Origin: Anaerolineae bacterium
Lineage (GTDB): Bacteria; Chloroflexota; Anaerolineae; JAAYZQ01
NCBI GenBank assembly: GCA_016926595.1
Contig: JAFGOG010000185.1
Location: 1-37,421, forward strand
Direction of reading: 5' to 3'
DNA length: 37,421 bases
The stretch's first letter is position 1. Every line of letters starts with the position of its first letter. A program made the position numbers and the translations under genes. Shown here in pieces: positions 21,790-30,286 of the stretch. The notes below the pieces were generated by a model. That model was not told the DNA's origin, made no database searches, and saw only the letters and a list, made by a program, of their open reading frames with translations.

Positions 21790-23902
21790 GATGTCCTTTT
21801 ACCTTCACCGGCTCTGGGTATTTCACCCGGGGGTGGAAGATACCGCGCAGAGTATCGAAGAACGCAGCGCGGATCGCCTCTAGGTCTCGCAGGGTCAGAT
21901 CACACTCGTCCAACTGGCCTTCGGTGATCTTGTTGTCGATCGTCTCGCGGATGATCTGTTCGATCTCCTCTGGGGAACCGGGTTGGGCGCTGCGGACCCG
22001 CGCCTCACAGCTATCGGCCAGCATGACAAGAGCCGTCTCGCGGGACTGAGGTTTGGGTCCGGGGTAACGAAAGTTCTCTTCCCGAACCTCCTGGCCGCCG
22101 TCGCCGGCAGCAGCTACGGCCAACCGATAAAAGGCCAGCGCTAACCCTGTGCCGTGATGCTCGGGGATAAAGCTGCGGATGGCCGATGGCAGCCGGTACT
22201 TTTCAGCTAATGCCAGGCCGTCGTTGACGTGGCTGACGATGACCTGGGCGCTGATTTGGGGGTCTAGCAGGTCGTGAGGGTTGACATCACCGACCCGGTT
22301 TTCGGCAAAGTAGAAGGGCTGAGCTATCTTGCCCACGTCGTGGTAGTAAGCGCCGACACGTGCCAACAAGGCATCAGCGCCGATCCGCTCGGCTGCCTCC
22401 TCGGCCATGTTGCTGACCAGAATGGCGTGATGGTAGGTCCCGGGAGCTTTCAGTAGGAGCTGGCGGAGGAGAGGGTGGGTTGGTCGGGACAGTTCTAGAA
22501 GCTGGAATGGAGTGACGATATCCAGGACAGCGCCCAAGGCTAGAAACGCCACCAGGGCCAGGCTAGCGGCCAGTCCCCCCATGATCAGCCCTATGGGCAT
22601 ATACAGGGCCAACTCGACCCAGTCCTGCTCTGGCGCCAACAGCCCGAAAATGACGATCACGGCGGCATTGGTCAGGGCTACGGCCAGGCCGGCCCAGAGG
22701 AAGGCTTTCAGGCGTTCGCCCCGACCCAGCGCCAGCGCGCCGACCAGCGCGCCGGCCACGACATAGACCGTCATTTCCAGTGAGCCTCCCGTGATAAAGG
22801 CGGCCACCAACCCGAGCATGATCCCCACTGCGATGCCGAGTGCCGGTCCAAAAAAGATAGCCAGCAGCATGGACAAAGCCGGCAAGGGGTAGAAATAGGC
22901 GACGACGGGGCCGATGGAGCTGGCCAGCATCAGCTTGGCGATCACGACGTAAAGGGCGAGCAGCATCATGGTCACGATCGGCACCCGACGCCGCGCCCAA
23001 AGGGAGGGTTGGATGCGGGCGATCAGAAGCATCGTCAGGACGGTCACGACGGCGGCAAAAGCGACGGTGCCGGCAACCGCCGGCCAGCGGATCTCTTGTT
23101 GGCGCAGGCCAAAGACGTCCAATGCCTCGATCTTGGCCAAGGTGACCCGGTCGCCAACCCGGACGATCGCCTCGCCCTGCCGGATGGTTACAGTCACAGG
23201 CGCGGTGGACTCGCGAGCCTTCTGGCGAGCCTCTTCCGTCCGAGCCGCGTTGAAGAAGGTATTGGGCTTGACCAACCCACCGGCGATCGCCTGGACGATC
23301 TTTGCTTCTTTGTCGGTCAGGGTGTAGATCATCAGCGTTGGCAGGCGGCGGCGGACGTCGGTTACCTGGTTCTCCCGGATCTCGCCCTGCATAGCCCCGG
23401 TCAGGACGCGGAGGATCTCCTGCCTGACCTGCTGCCAGTTTTCTTCGCTCAGCGACAGGATGTTGTCGATGATTTCGGGGGTCATGGTCAGATCGGGGAT
23501 GGCGGAGATCCATTTCTGCTTGTTCTGTGCCGAAGCGTGGGGATCCTGGCGGACGCTGCTGATGAAATCGATGATCTGCCGGGCGCGTACCTCTTGCTGC
23601 CGAGCCACAGAGGTGTCTGGTGGATCGAAAACCTCCTGCACCGAGGCGGCGGCTGCTTCCTGCGCTGTTATCGTCCTGGTCTTGCTTTCGTAGGTCAAAT
23701 CGGCCGGAGCCAGGATCAGGGCCGGGCTGACGTCGCCCTGGTTGAGGAGCACCCGATTGGAAGGCAGGAGGTCGGCGAGCAGGACGGCGCTGGTTACGGC
23801 AGCCAGCAGCAGGCCCAAGATGACGGTCCGGGCGGCGATCCAACGGGCTGAGCGGGGTGGACCAGCGGAGGAAGGACGCCGGCGGGGCGACCTAGTTAGC
23901 AT
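21767..23902 (-). CDS. pgpH: Seven-helix HD-domain phosphohydrolase (PgpH-type c-di-AMP phosphodiesterase)
   Basis: A 711-residue membrane enzyme. One N-terminal helix (~25-45) is followed by an extracytoplasmic 7TMR-HDED domain (~50-270), about seven helices (~275-465) and a cytoplasmic HD domain (~480-690). The HD metal residues are visible: His492 (TYHHAIL), His521-Asp522 (YYHDVGK), His558 (VSHVNDG) and His582 (PEHHGTG), with NPHDLLDPQIS between. Relatives in Listeria (PgpH) split the second messenger c-di-AMP, so control of osmotic or envelope balance is the likely role. The ATG at 23902 is the first start of the frame; it lacks a clear ribosome binding site but lies 5 bases from the stop of yqeY. 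Confidence 0.92.
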   Translation of the reverse strand: MLTRSPRRRPSSAGPPRSARWIAARTVILGLLLAAVTSAVLLADLLPSNRVLLNQGDVSPALILAPADLTYESKTRTITAQEAAAASVQEVFDPPDTSVARQQEVRARQIIDFISSVRQDPHASAQNKQKWISAIPDLTMTPEIIDNILSLSEENWQQVRQEILRVLTGAMQGEIRENQVTDVRRRLPTLMIYTLTDKEAKIVQAIAGGLVKPNTFFNAARTEEARQKARESTAPVTVTIRQGEAIVRVGDRVTLAKIEALDVFGLRQQEIRWPAVAGTVAFAAVVTVLTMLLIARIQPSLWARRRVPIVTMMLLALYVVIAKLMLASSIGPVVAYFYPLPALSMLLAIFFGPALGIAVGIMLGLVAAFITGGSLEMTVYVVAGALVGALALGRGERLKAFLWAGLAVALTNAAVIVIFGLLAPEQDWVELALYMPIGLIMGGLAASLALVAFLALGAVLDIVTPFQLLELSRPTHPLLRQLLLKAPGTYHHAILVSNMAEEAAERIGADALLARVGAYYHDVGKIAQPFYFAENRVGDVNPHDLLDPQISAQVIVSHVNDGLALAEKYRLPSAIRSFIPEHHGTGLALAFYRLAVAAAGDGGQEVREENFRYPGPKPQSRETALVMLADSCEARVRSAQPGSPEEIEQIIRETIDNKITEGQLDECDLTLRDLEAIRAAFFDTLRGIFHPRVKYPEPVKVKGHHGQEIIR

Positions 23903-23907
23903 CGAAT

Positions 23908-24369
23908 CTATCCGGCCAACATCTCACGCACTATTTGGTTGACCAGCCGGCCATCGGCGCGGCCTTTGAGGCGAGCCATCAGTGGCTTCATGACGGCTCC
24001 CATGTCCTTGGGGCCGCTATCCCCTATCTCGGCAATTACCTCACGTACTTTTGCCTCGATCTGCTCACGGGTCATCTGCTGGGGCAGGTAGGCGCGCAGT
24101 ATCGCCAGTTCGGCCTCCTCAGCAGCCACAAGGTCCTCCCGCCGACCTTTGCGAAACTCGACGATAGACTCTTCTCGCTGGCGGGCCTGCTTGGCGATGA
24201 GGGCCAAGATGTCGTCGTCCTTCAGGCTGACCCGCTCGCCGTCAGGACCCAGTTCTGTTTCCGCTTGTTTGATGGCGGCGATGATCGAGCGGATAGCCAC
24301 TTTGCGGCGCTCATCCTGCTGGCGCATGGCCTGTTTCAAATCGTCGGTCAATTGTTCTCGAAGGCCCAT
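23908..24369 (-). CDS. yqeY: GatB/YqeY domain protein
   Basis: A 153-residue protein of the YqeY family: an N-terminal helical part (LREQLTDDLKQAMRQQDERR) and a C-terminal GatB/YqeY domain (~95-150; PQQMTREQIEAKVREVI...GPKDMGAVMKPLMARLKGRADGRLVNQIVREML). The domain is shared with the tail of the GatB tRNA amidotransferase subunit, where it contacts tRNA; the role of the stand-alone protein is not firmly known. AAGGAG precedes the ATG by about 6 bases. It is the first gene of the - strand operon and has a near-perfect promoter at 24410-24438. Confidence 0.92.
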   Translation of the reverse strand: MGLREQLTDDLKQAMRQQDERRKVAIRSIIAAIKQAETELGPDGERVSLKDDDILALIAKQARQREESIVEFRKGRREDLVAAEEAELAILRAYLPQQMTREQIEAKVREVIAEIGDSGPKDMGAVMKPLMARLKGRADGRLVNQIVREMLAG

Positions 24370-24409
24370 CTTTGCTCCTTATGGCATTTGCCTGCCGATT
24401 CACGACATC

Positions 24410-24438
24410 ATTATAACTGCCAACCTGGGCAAAGTCAA
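24410..24438 (-). promoter_or_regulatory. Near-consensus promoter of the yqeY-pgpH-ybeY operon
   Basis: On the - strand TTGACT (24438-24433) and a perfect TATAAT (24415-24410) are 17 bases apart. Transcription would start near 24403, with a ~34-base leader containing the AAGGAG site of yqeY. Confidence 0.8.
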
Positions 24439-24439
24439 G

Positions 24440-24674
24440 TCAGGTGGTCGCTCCCCCTCCGGAGGGATTACGTCTATCTGCCCGGGATAGTACCCCGCAA
24501 TATCCCCTCTGTAGGGGATTGTTTTCTGACCATGCTCGCCGTATACTCAAAATGGCCGTATCACCTCGATAAATGAGGGGAAAGTCGGGGTGTGTGCGGG
24601 CACCGCACACACCCCAATCCCCAACTATTGATAAGATACTGTGAAAGTTGATCAACCGAGCGATATGATCTAAA
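24440..24674. repeat. Intergenic stretch rich in inverted repeats
   Basis: No gene is seen here. The clearest element is a perfect 13-base inverted repeat, GGGGTGTGTGCGG (24587-24599) and CCGCACACACCCC (24603-24615), with a 3-base loop. Others are the palindrome CCCTCCGGAGGG around 24455-24467, AATCCCC/GGGGATT-type arms near 24500-24520 and CCTC/GAGG arms near 24567-24580. None has a T-run on the + strand. The position between two diverging transcripts makes a terminator role unlikely; a mobile palindromic repeat or a regulatory RNA structure are possible. Confidence 0.55.
24641..24669 (+). promoter_or_regulatory. Possible promoter of the small membrane protein gene
   Basis: GTGAAA (24641-24646) and TATGAT (24664-24669) are 17 bases apart and would start transcription at about the ATG at 24675 (leaderless). 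A second pair, TTGATC (24648-24653) and TAAAAT (24671-24676), has equal spacing, but its -10 box overlaps the start codon, so it could serve this gene only if translation began later. The choice is unsure. Confidence 0.4.
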
Positions 24675-24947
24675 ATGAGAGAGTACAAGCTGCGCGAGTG
24701 CAAACCCGGCAAGTTTGTCTGGGTAGATCCGGTCACCGGGGACGTATTCGGATCGGCGGCGCCTGAGCAGGTGTCTCTATGGCTCAAGGGTGGGCAGGCC
24801 GTCGAGGTATTTGCTCAAAGGCCTGATAGGCAATCTTCGTGGTCCGCGTCCAGATCGGCGCGGCAAGAGCTGTTGTGGCTGCTGTGGGCAATGGCGATCG
24901 CTTTGCTATTGATGCTGCTCATGCTGGTGTTCAACGCGTTGCCGTAG
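24675..24947 (+). CDS. Small tail-anchored membrane protein of unknown function
   Basis: A 90-residue protein. The N-terminal ~50 residues are soluble (REYKLRECKPGKFVWVDPVTGDVFGSA), followed by one strong hydrophobic helix at ~65-87 ending at the C-terminus, so it should be anchored by its tail with the N-terminus in the cytoplasm. No family is recognised. No ribosome binding site precedes the ATG; the -10 box TATGAT ends 5 bases before it, which fits a leaderless transcript. The PanE-like gene starts 10 bases later and may share the transcript. Confidence 0.65.
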   Translation: MREYKLRECKPGKFVWVDPVTGDVFGSAAPEQVSLWLKGGQAVEVFAQRPDRQSSWSASRSARQELLWLLWAMAIALLLMLLMLVFNALP

Positions 24948-24957
24948 GGGGTGCGAG

Positions 24958-25878
24958 GTGAAGATTGCGATCCTGGGCGCCGGCGCCGTCGGCGGCTACT
25001 ATGGGGCGCTGCTGGCGCGCAGCGGCCAAGAAGCGACGTTTATCACCCGCGGCGCACATCTGGCAGCGATCCGCGACCGTGGCCTGCGTGTGGAGAGCGT
25101 CCACGGTGATTTTGAGGTCTATCCGATCCATGTCAGCGACGATCCGGCGCAGGCCGGCCAGGTCGACCTGGTGCTGGTGACGGTCAAGAGCTACAACCTG
25201 GAGGATGCGGCTGAGGCAGGCCGGTCCCTTATCGGTCCAGAAACCGCCGCACTGCCCTTGCTCAACGGCTTGGACGCGGCTGACCGGCTGGCGGCGGCGT
25301 GGGGCGGCGAGCATGTGCTGGCTGGCCTGACCCACATTTCGGCCAGCGTGCCGGCGCCAGGCGTCATTCGCCAGGTCAGTGCGGTACGGCGCATCACCTT
25401 TGGCGAGCGTGACGGCGCGATCACCCCCCGCGCCGAGCGGATCCGCGCCATCCTGGCTGCCAGTGGCGCGGAAGCGGTCCTGACGCCGGCTATCGACGTC
25501 GCCCTGTGGGAAAAGTTCCTGTTCATCGCCTCGATCAGCGGCGTATGCTGCCTGGCCCGGCAGCCGATGGGCGCCGTGCTGGCCACTCCGGAGACTCGAC
25601 AATTGTACATAGAAGCTCTGTGCGAGGTGGAAGCGGTAGCCCGGGCGCGGGGTATAGCCCTGCCACCGGACGCGATCGAGCGGACGCTGAAAATAACGGA
25701 GGGATTCGCCCCCCAGACCAAGCCCTCGCTGTTGGCGGCACTGGAGGCCGGCCAACGCCTCGAGCTGGAGGCGATGAGCGGCACGGTGGTGCGCTATGGC
25801 CGCCAAGCCGGCGTGCCGACGCCGGTGCACGCCGTGATCTATGGGGCACTCAAGCCGAGCCGGGACGGCGTTGGGTGA
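24958..25878 (+). CDS. panE: 2-dehydropantoate 2-reductase (ApbA/PanE family)
   Basis: A 306-residue NAD(P)-dependent ketopantoate reductase-like enzyme, the pantothenate/CoA route step from 2-dehydropantoate to pantoate. The Rossmann motif GAGAVGGYYG is at 7-16; Lys77 (VTVKSYN), Asn103 (LLNGLD) and Lys186 (LWEKFLFI) match the conserved substrate-site residues, and the all-alpha C-terminal domain with the late Glu/Ser region (LELEAMSGTVVRYG) completes the fold. Paralogs with other 2-oxo-acid substrates are common, so the exact substrate is less sure than the family. The start is a GTG with no better alternative, since the first beta strand begins at residue 2. Confidence 0.87.
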   Translation: MKIAILGAGAVGGYYGALLARSGQEATFITRGAHLAAIRDRGLRVESVHGDFEVYPIHVSDDPAQAGQVDLVLVTVKSYNLEDAAEAGRSLIGPETAALPLLNGLDAADRLAAAWGGEHVLAGLTHISASVPAPGVIRQVSAVRRITFGERDGAITPRAERIRAILAASGAEAVLTPAIDVALWEKFLFIASISGVCCLARQPMGAVLATPETRQLYIEALCEVEAVARARGIALPPDAIERTLKITEGFAPQTKPSLLAALEAGQRLELEAMSGTVVRYGRQAGVPTPVHAVIYGALKPSRDGVG

Positions 25879-25935
25879 TTTGCGACAGGAACAGGTGCGC
25901 CAGCATCAGTCCACCTTCAGGGGGATAATCGCGGG

Positions 25936-25963
25936 TTGTGTTTGGCGTCATCTATGGTATACT
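25936..25963 (+). promoter_or_regulatory. Promoter giving a near-leaderless mRNA for the methylase-like gene
   Basis: TTGTGT (25936-25941) and TATACT (25958-25963) are 16 bases apart. The ATG at 25974 begins 10 bases after the -10 box, the same distance as at the SAM hydrolase gene. A GTG directly before it (25971) is a second possible start. Confidence 0.55.
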
Positions 25964-25973
25964 ATAAGGCGTG

Positions 25974-28271
25974 ATGACGCCGATCTCGCATTTTGTGCCT
26001 GGCAGTCGGGCTCAGGAGCAGGCCAAAGAGGTCCTGCCGCGCCTGCGCTGGCCCATTCCGCCAGGTGTGATCCATGCCTATGTGGAGGCCTACAGCCGAC
26101 CAGGTGATAGAGTCCTGGTACCGTTTTGCCAGGACGCGGCCGAGGTGCGGCAGGTCCTGCACCTCGAGCGCCAGGCTATCGCCCTGCACTATGACCCTGT
26201 GTTGCTGCTGCTGGTGCAGGCATCTTTGGAGTCTGTCCCGGTCAGGGAGCTGGACGCCGCGGTAGCACGCCTGGGCGACAGTCTCAAGCAGGGAATTCCT
26301 CTCCGCCAGCACCTGGAGGCGCTGTATGCCACTACTTGCCCGGCATGCCTGCGGCCGGCAGTGGCCGACTATTTCATCTGGGAGCAGGGCAAGCCGGTCG
26401 CCAAGCAGGTACGCTGCCCGGCCTGCGATTATGATGGGCAGGCTGGGGTCGAGCCGGCTGACCTGGAACGCCTGGCCGATATCCCGGCGCGGGGCATGCA
26501 CTTTTACTATATCCTGGACCGTGTCGCGCCTCAACCCCCTCAGCCGGGAGGCGAAGGCCTGCGGCCCAGACTGGAGTCGCTGCTGGATCTCTACACGCCG
26601 CGCAACTTGGATGCCCTGGCCGATCTAACGCTCAAGATCGAGACCTTGTTTACTGCTGGGCCACTCCACAGGGCGCTGCTGACCCTATTGCTGGATTGCC
26701 TGGATCGCTGCTCGGCGCTGGCGCCGCTGCCGGGCAGCCCCGCACGCCGGCGCAGCCTGACGCGCCCCGGCCGCTTTGTCGAGTGGAACGTGTGGCGCGC
26801 TTTCGAGGAGGCGGCCGGGCGATTCCGATCTCTGACTGCGGCCAGCAGGCCGATGTCAAGCCTGGCCGACAGCTTGGAGAGGTACCAGGTCGAAGGGGAG
26901 AAGGCGTGGGCAGGGTTTGTCGGACAGGGATTGGTCCGCGATCTGCCTCGCCACATGGCGGCGCACAGCCTGCCGCTGGCTCTGGTCAGCCCGCCGCCCC
27001 TCGACTCGGCGGCTTGGGCGCTGTCGTATCTATGGGGCACCTGGCTGCTTGGCCCGGAGGCGGCTGCGCCCCTCCGCCCGCTACTGCGGCAGCGTACCCC
27101 CGATCCGGCATGGTACGCCCGGGTAATGGCCGGGTCGTTTCGCACCATGGCCGATCTGCTGACTGCCGATGGTCGCATTTTGGTGGCTCTCGCCGAGCAA
27201 CGGCCTGCCGTCCTGGAGGCGCTGTTGTGGGCAGCGGCCCGAGCCGGACTGCGGGCCGCGTGCCTGGTGCAGTCTGGGGATGACTATCGCCTGGAGCTGG
27301 TGGCCGCCCCACCGCCGTCCACAGCGCCTGATGCTGTGAACGGCGTGCAGATCCGGCAGGTAGTTGTCGAAGCCTTGGTCGAGACGATCCAGGCGCGCAG
27401 CGAGCCCACTCCATGGCCTACCCTGCACGCGGCGGCCTATCGGCGACTGGCCGAGACCGGCCTGCTAGGTCGAACCGCCTGGCAAGAGGGGGAGGGGGCT
27501 ATCGACCTGGAAACGGTTGCCGAGTGGGTCAAGGCGGCCAGGGACGACGCCCGGCTAGTGCAACTGGCGGACGGCGAGCGCGGCGAGGATCTGTGGTGGC
27601 TGGCCCAGCCCAGCGGCCTGCAGGCCCCCTTGTCTGACCGGGTGGAAGCGGCGGCCTATGCCGTGCTGCAAGAAACGCCTGTCCTGGACGAGAACTCTTT
27701 TGCCGAGAAGGTCTATGCCCGGTGTCCCGGCTCGCTCACCCCCGATTCGGGGCTGATCGACGCCTGTCTACGGGCCTATGGTCACCAACCGGCTCCTGGA
27801 CAATGGCGGCTTCGACTTGAAGACCAGCCCGAGACGCGCGAGGCCGAGCGGCGGCGGATGATCGCCGGCCTGCTGGAGCTGGGCCGGCGCCTGGGCTACC
27901 AGGCCAAGGAGCTCGACGGTTTCGATGCAGCCTGGCTCGACGGCGCGACTGCCAGCGGAAACCGAGTCCGGGCGGCGTTCGTCGTGCGCTGGCAGGCGGC
28001 GGTGAGCGAGGCGCTGTCGCTGGGCGAGAAAGCGCCCGGGGCCAGGCTCTACCTGGTCATCCCGGGCGGGAGGGCGGAGCTGACCAGCTACAAGCTGGCT
28101 CACAATCCCCTGTGGCAGGCGACGCTGGACGAGGCCGGTTGGCGGTTCATCAAGTACCGGCACGTGCGCCAGTTGATGGCCCAGCAGGAGGTGGACGAAT
28201 ATGCGCTGCGGGCCATTGTGGGGCTGGACCCGATCGTCGAACGGGAAGCGGTGCAGATCCCGCTGTTTTAG
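25974..28271 (+). CDS. Large protein resembling a degenerate DUF1156-type DNA methylase
   Basis: A 765-residue protein. Its layout recalls the large adenine-specific DNA methylases with a DUF1156 domain. Near residue 46, VPFCQDAAEVRQVL...QAIALHYDPVLLLLVQASL stands where the SAM-binding motif (D-x-F-x-G-x-G-T... then D-x-NP) is expected, but the glycines are gone. A zinc-ribbon-like block follows (~120-150: CPAC...ADYFIWEQ...CPACDYDG). Near 340, SPPPLDSAAWALSYLWGTWLL resembles the loop that carries the catalytic DPPY motif, here changed to SPPP. The C-terminal ~300 residues are unknown and contain DFG-free alpha/beta segments ending in EAVQIPLF. I read it as a protein descended from a methylase that has lost catalysis. 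No restriction or partner gene is near. The family link is my inference. Confidence 0.6.
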   Translation: MTPISHFVPGSRAQEQAKEVLPRLRWPIPPGVIHAYVEAYSRPGDRVLVPFCQDAAEVRQVLHLERQAIALHYDPVLLLLVQASLESVPVRELDAAVARLGDSLKQGIPLRQHLEALYATTCPACLRPAVADYFIWEQGKPVAKQVRCPACDYDGQAGVEPADLERLADIPARGMHFYYILDRVAPQPPQPGGEGLRPRLESLLDLYTPRNLDALADLTLKIETLFTAGPLHRALLTLLLDCLDRCSALAPLPGSPARRRSLTRPGRFVEWNVWRAFEEAAGRFRSLTAASRPMSSLADSLERYQVEGEKAWAGFVGQGLVRDLPRHMAAHSLPLALVSPPPLDSAAWALSYLWGTWLLGPEAAAPLRPLLRQRTPDPAWYARVMAGSFRTMADLLTADGRILVALAEQRPAVLEALLWAAARAGLRAACLVQSGDDYRLELVAAPPPSTAPDAVNGVQIRQVVVEALVETIQARSEPTPWPTLHAAAYRRLAETGLLGRTAWQEGEGAIDLETVAEWVKAARDDARLVQLADGERGEDLWWLAQPSGLQAPLSDRVEAAAYAVLQETPVLDENSFAEKVYARCPGSLTPDSGLIDACLRAYGHQPAPGQWRLRLEDQPETREAERRRMIAGLLELGRRLGYQAKELDGFDAAWLDGATASGNRVRAAFVVRWQAAVSEALSLGEKAPGARLYLVIPGGRAELTSYKLAHNPLWQATLDEAGWRFIKYRHVRQLMAQQEVDEYALRAIVGLDPIVEREAVQIPLF

Positions 28272-28303
28272 GACACCTGGAGAATTCATTGGAGGTTGAG
28301 ATC

Positions 28304-28825
28304 ATGACTTTGGCAGGAAAGCGGGTGGCCGTGTTGGCCGAGGATGTGTACGAGGACTTGGAGCTGTGGTATCCTTTGCTCCGGCTGCGAGAAGCTGGCG
28401 CCGAGACATTCGTCGTCGGAACCGGCAGCAAAGAAGAGTATGCCAGCAAATATGGCCATCCGGTCAAGGTGGACCGGGTCGCCGACCAGGTGAACGCCGC
28501 CGAGGTGGACGCCGTCGTCGTGCCGGGCGGTTATGCACCGGACAAGATGCGGCGTTATCCGGCTGTGCTCAAGCTGGTCCGTGATGCTTTTGATCAGGGC
28601 AAGGTGGTGGCCGGCATCTGCCACGCCGGCTGGGTGTTGATCTCGGCAGGCATCCTCAAGGGCAAGAGGGTGACCAGTGTGTCGGCCATCAAAGACGACA
28701 TGGCCAACGCTGGGGCGACCTGGGTCAACGAAGAGGTGGTTCGTGACGGCAATCTGATCACTTCGCGCACTCCGGCGGACCTGCCAGCCTTCTGCCGGGC
28801 GATCATCGCCGCGCTGGGAGGGTGA
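28304..28825 (+). CDS. DJ-1/PfpI-family protein
   Basis: A 173-residue class I glutamine-amidotransferase-like protein of the PfpI group. The nucleophile elbow Cys106 (AGICHAGW) with His107 next to it and Glu17 (YEDLE) are conserved, the set used by PfpI proteases, YhbO-like deglycases and related stress proteins. Which of these activities it has cannot be told. Length is typical. The ATG at 28304 is chosen for the domain start and TTGGAGGTTGAG upstream. It begins 32 bases after the methylase-like gene and ends 3 bases before the adenosyltransferase gene. Confidence 0.9.
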   Translation: MTLAGKRVAVLAEDVYEDLELWYPLLRLREAGAETFVVGTGSKEEYASKYGHPVKVDRVADQVNAAEVDAVVVPGGYAPDKMRRYPAVLKLVRDAFDQGKVVAGICHAGWVLISAGILKGKRVTSVSAIKDDMANAGATWVNEEVVRDGNLITSRTPADLPAFCRAIIAALGG

Positions 28826-28828
28826 GCC

Positions 28829-29398
28829 ATGCCAAGCTCTGGATTCTACACCCGACGCGGCGACGACGGTTACACCAACCTGCTGGGGCCAGACCGGGTA
28901 CCCAAGTATGACGCACGGGTAGAAGCTTATGGCATGGTCGACGAGCTCCAGGCTACCTTGGGACTGGCGCGGGCCAGCGGCTGTGATGCGCGGGCCCAGG
29001 AGATCCTGCTGGCCATGCAGCGGGACTGCCACCAGATGATGGCCGAGCTGGCAGCGACCGAATTTGCTGGCCGCCGTGGCGCAGGTCGCGCTTTTGCCGG
29101 TGGCATTACCTCCGCGCACGTGGACACGCTGGAGGAGTGGATCGGCGAGCTGGAGGCGCAGGTCGAGATGCCGACAGGGTTTGTCGTCCCCGGCGACAGC
29201 CAGCCTGGGGCAGCGCTTCACCTGGCGCGGACGGTCTGCCGGCGGGCGGAACGGCTGGTGGCGCAACTGGCTCACAAAGGGCTGCTGGCCGGCGATGGGG
29301 CGCTGCGCTACCTGAACCGGCTTTCGTCGCTGCTGTTTGTGATGGCCTGTTTTGAAGACCAGGCTGCCACGGGCGGCCACTCAACCCTGGTACGGTAG
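28829..29398 (+). CDS. ATP:cob(I)alamin adenosyltransferase (PduO type)
   Basis: A 189-residue enzyme that moves the adenosyl group of ATP to cob(I)alamin, producing coenzyme B12 in the cytoplasm. Typical segments are the N-terminal TRRGDDGYT (8-16, TRTGDxGxT in most members), YGMVDELQATLGLA (~34-47), FVVPGDS (~117-123) and LARTVCRRAERLV (~130-142) with the ATP-binding arginines, and YLNRLSSLLFVMA near the end. A GAGGGTGAGCC segment lies upstream of the ATG. It is 3 bases after the PfpI gene and 7 before endonuclease IV. No B12-dependent enzyme is in the window. Confidence 0.92.
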   Translation: MPSSGFYTRRGDDGYTNLLGPDRVPKYDARVEAYGMVDELQATLGLARASGCDARAQEILLAMQRDCHQMMAELAATEFAGRRGAGRAFAGGITSAHVDTLEEWIGELEAQVEMPTGFVVPGDSQPGAALHLARTVCRRAERLVAQLAHKGLLAGDGALRYLNRLSSLLFVMACFEDQAATGGHSTLVR

Positions 29399-29405
29399 AG
29401 GGACC

Positions 29406-30281
29406 ATGACTGAGGCCAAGTTACTGCTCGGGGCGCACCAATCGATCGCCGGTGGAGTGCACCAGGCGCTGCTGCGGGGCCGGGAAGCGGGCTGTGACAC
29501 GGTCCAGATCTTTGTCAAATCGCCCAGCCGCTGGGTGTCCAAGCCTTTGGGCGCGGAGAATATCGCCGCCTTTCAGGAGACCAGGGCCGAGACCGGCATC
29601 TGGCCAGTCTTTGGCCACAGCCTGTACCTGCTCAACCTGGCTACGCCCGACGATGGGTTGTGGCACAAATCGATCGATGCCCTGATCGACGACCTGGAGC
29701 GGTGCGAGCAGTTGGGACTGCCGGGGCTGGTGATGCATCCCGGCTCGCACATGGGCAGCGGCGAGGCAGCCGGCCTGGTCCGGATCGCCGCCGCCCTGGA
29801 TGTGGTCCACGCCCGCCTGCCCGGCTACCGGGTCCAGGTGTGGCTGGAGATCACGGCCGGACAGGGCGATCAACTGGGCCGTACGCTTGGCCAGTTGCGG
29901 GCGATGATCGACGGGGTGAAGGCGCCGGAGCGGCTGGGCGTCTGCTTTGACACGGCCCACGCCCTGGCGGCTGGCTATGAGCTGCGCACGCGCCAGGGCT
30001 ATGACGCCACGTGGGACGAGTTTGACGCCACTCTCGGCCTGGGCCGGCTGAAGGCCATCCACCTCAACGACTCCAAGGCCGATCTCGGCAGCCACGTGGA
30101 CCGTCACGAGCAGATTGGCAAAGGTTTTTTGGGCCTGGAGCCTTTTCGTTTCCTGGTGAACGATCTTCGTTTTCGAGGCATCCCGATGACCCTGGAAACG
30201 GACAAGGGGCCGGACCTGGCCGAGGACAAGGAAAACCTCAGGATCCTGCGCTCTTTGGTTGGCACAGAGGTAACGGGCTGA
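29406..30281 (+). CDS. nfo: Endonuclease IV (AP endonuclease)
   Basis: A 291-residue TIM-barrel enzyme that cuts DNA 5' to abasic sites during base excision repair, using three zinc ions. Conserved segments: GAHQSIAGG (9-17), VQIFVKSPSRW, HSLYLLNLA, MHPGSH, the metal Glu in LEITAGQG, CFDTAHALAAGY, HLNDSK with LGSHVDRHEQIGKG, and LETDKG near the end. Two signature places differ slightly from the usual form: LETTAGQG is LEITAGQG and LETPKG is LETDKG; the metal residues are kept. The ATG at 29406 is chosen by the family start, 7 bases after the previous gene. It is followed 5 bases later by a YcaQ-like glycosylase gene, a likely partner. Confidence 0.92.
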   Translation: MTEAKLLLGAHQSIAGGVHQALLRGREAGCDTVQIFVKSPSRWVSKPLGAENIAAFQETRAETGIWPVFGHSLYLLNLATPDDGLWHKSIDALIDDLERCEQLGLPGLVMHPGSHMGSGEAAGLVRIAAALDVVHARLPGYRVQVWLEITAGQGDQLGRTLGQLRAMIDGVKAPERLGVCFDTAHALAAGYELRTRQGYDATWDEFDATLGLGRLKAIHLNDSKADLGSHVDRHEQIGKGFLGLEPFRFLVNDLRFRGIPMTLETDKGPDLAEDKENLRILRSLVGTEVTG

Positions 30282-30286
30282 CCGGC

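Noticed and set aside
22563..23843. Alternative frame (426 codons, - strand) inside pgpH
   Set aside because: Overlaps the transmembrane and sensor domain of a well supported gene and shows an Arg/Gly/Asp-rich shadow peptide.
24671..24676. TAAAAT with TTGATC 17 bases upstream as promoter of the gene at 24675
   Set aside because: The -10 box overlaps the start codon, so transcription would begin inside the gene; the upstream GTGAAA/TATGAT pair is preferred.
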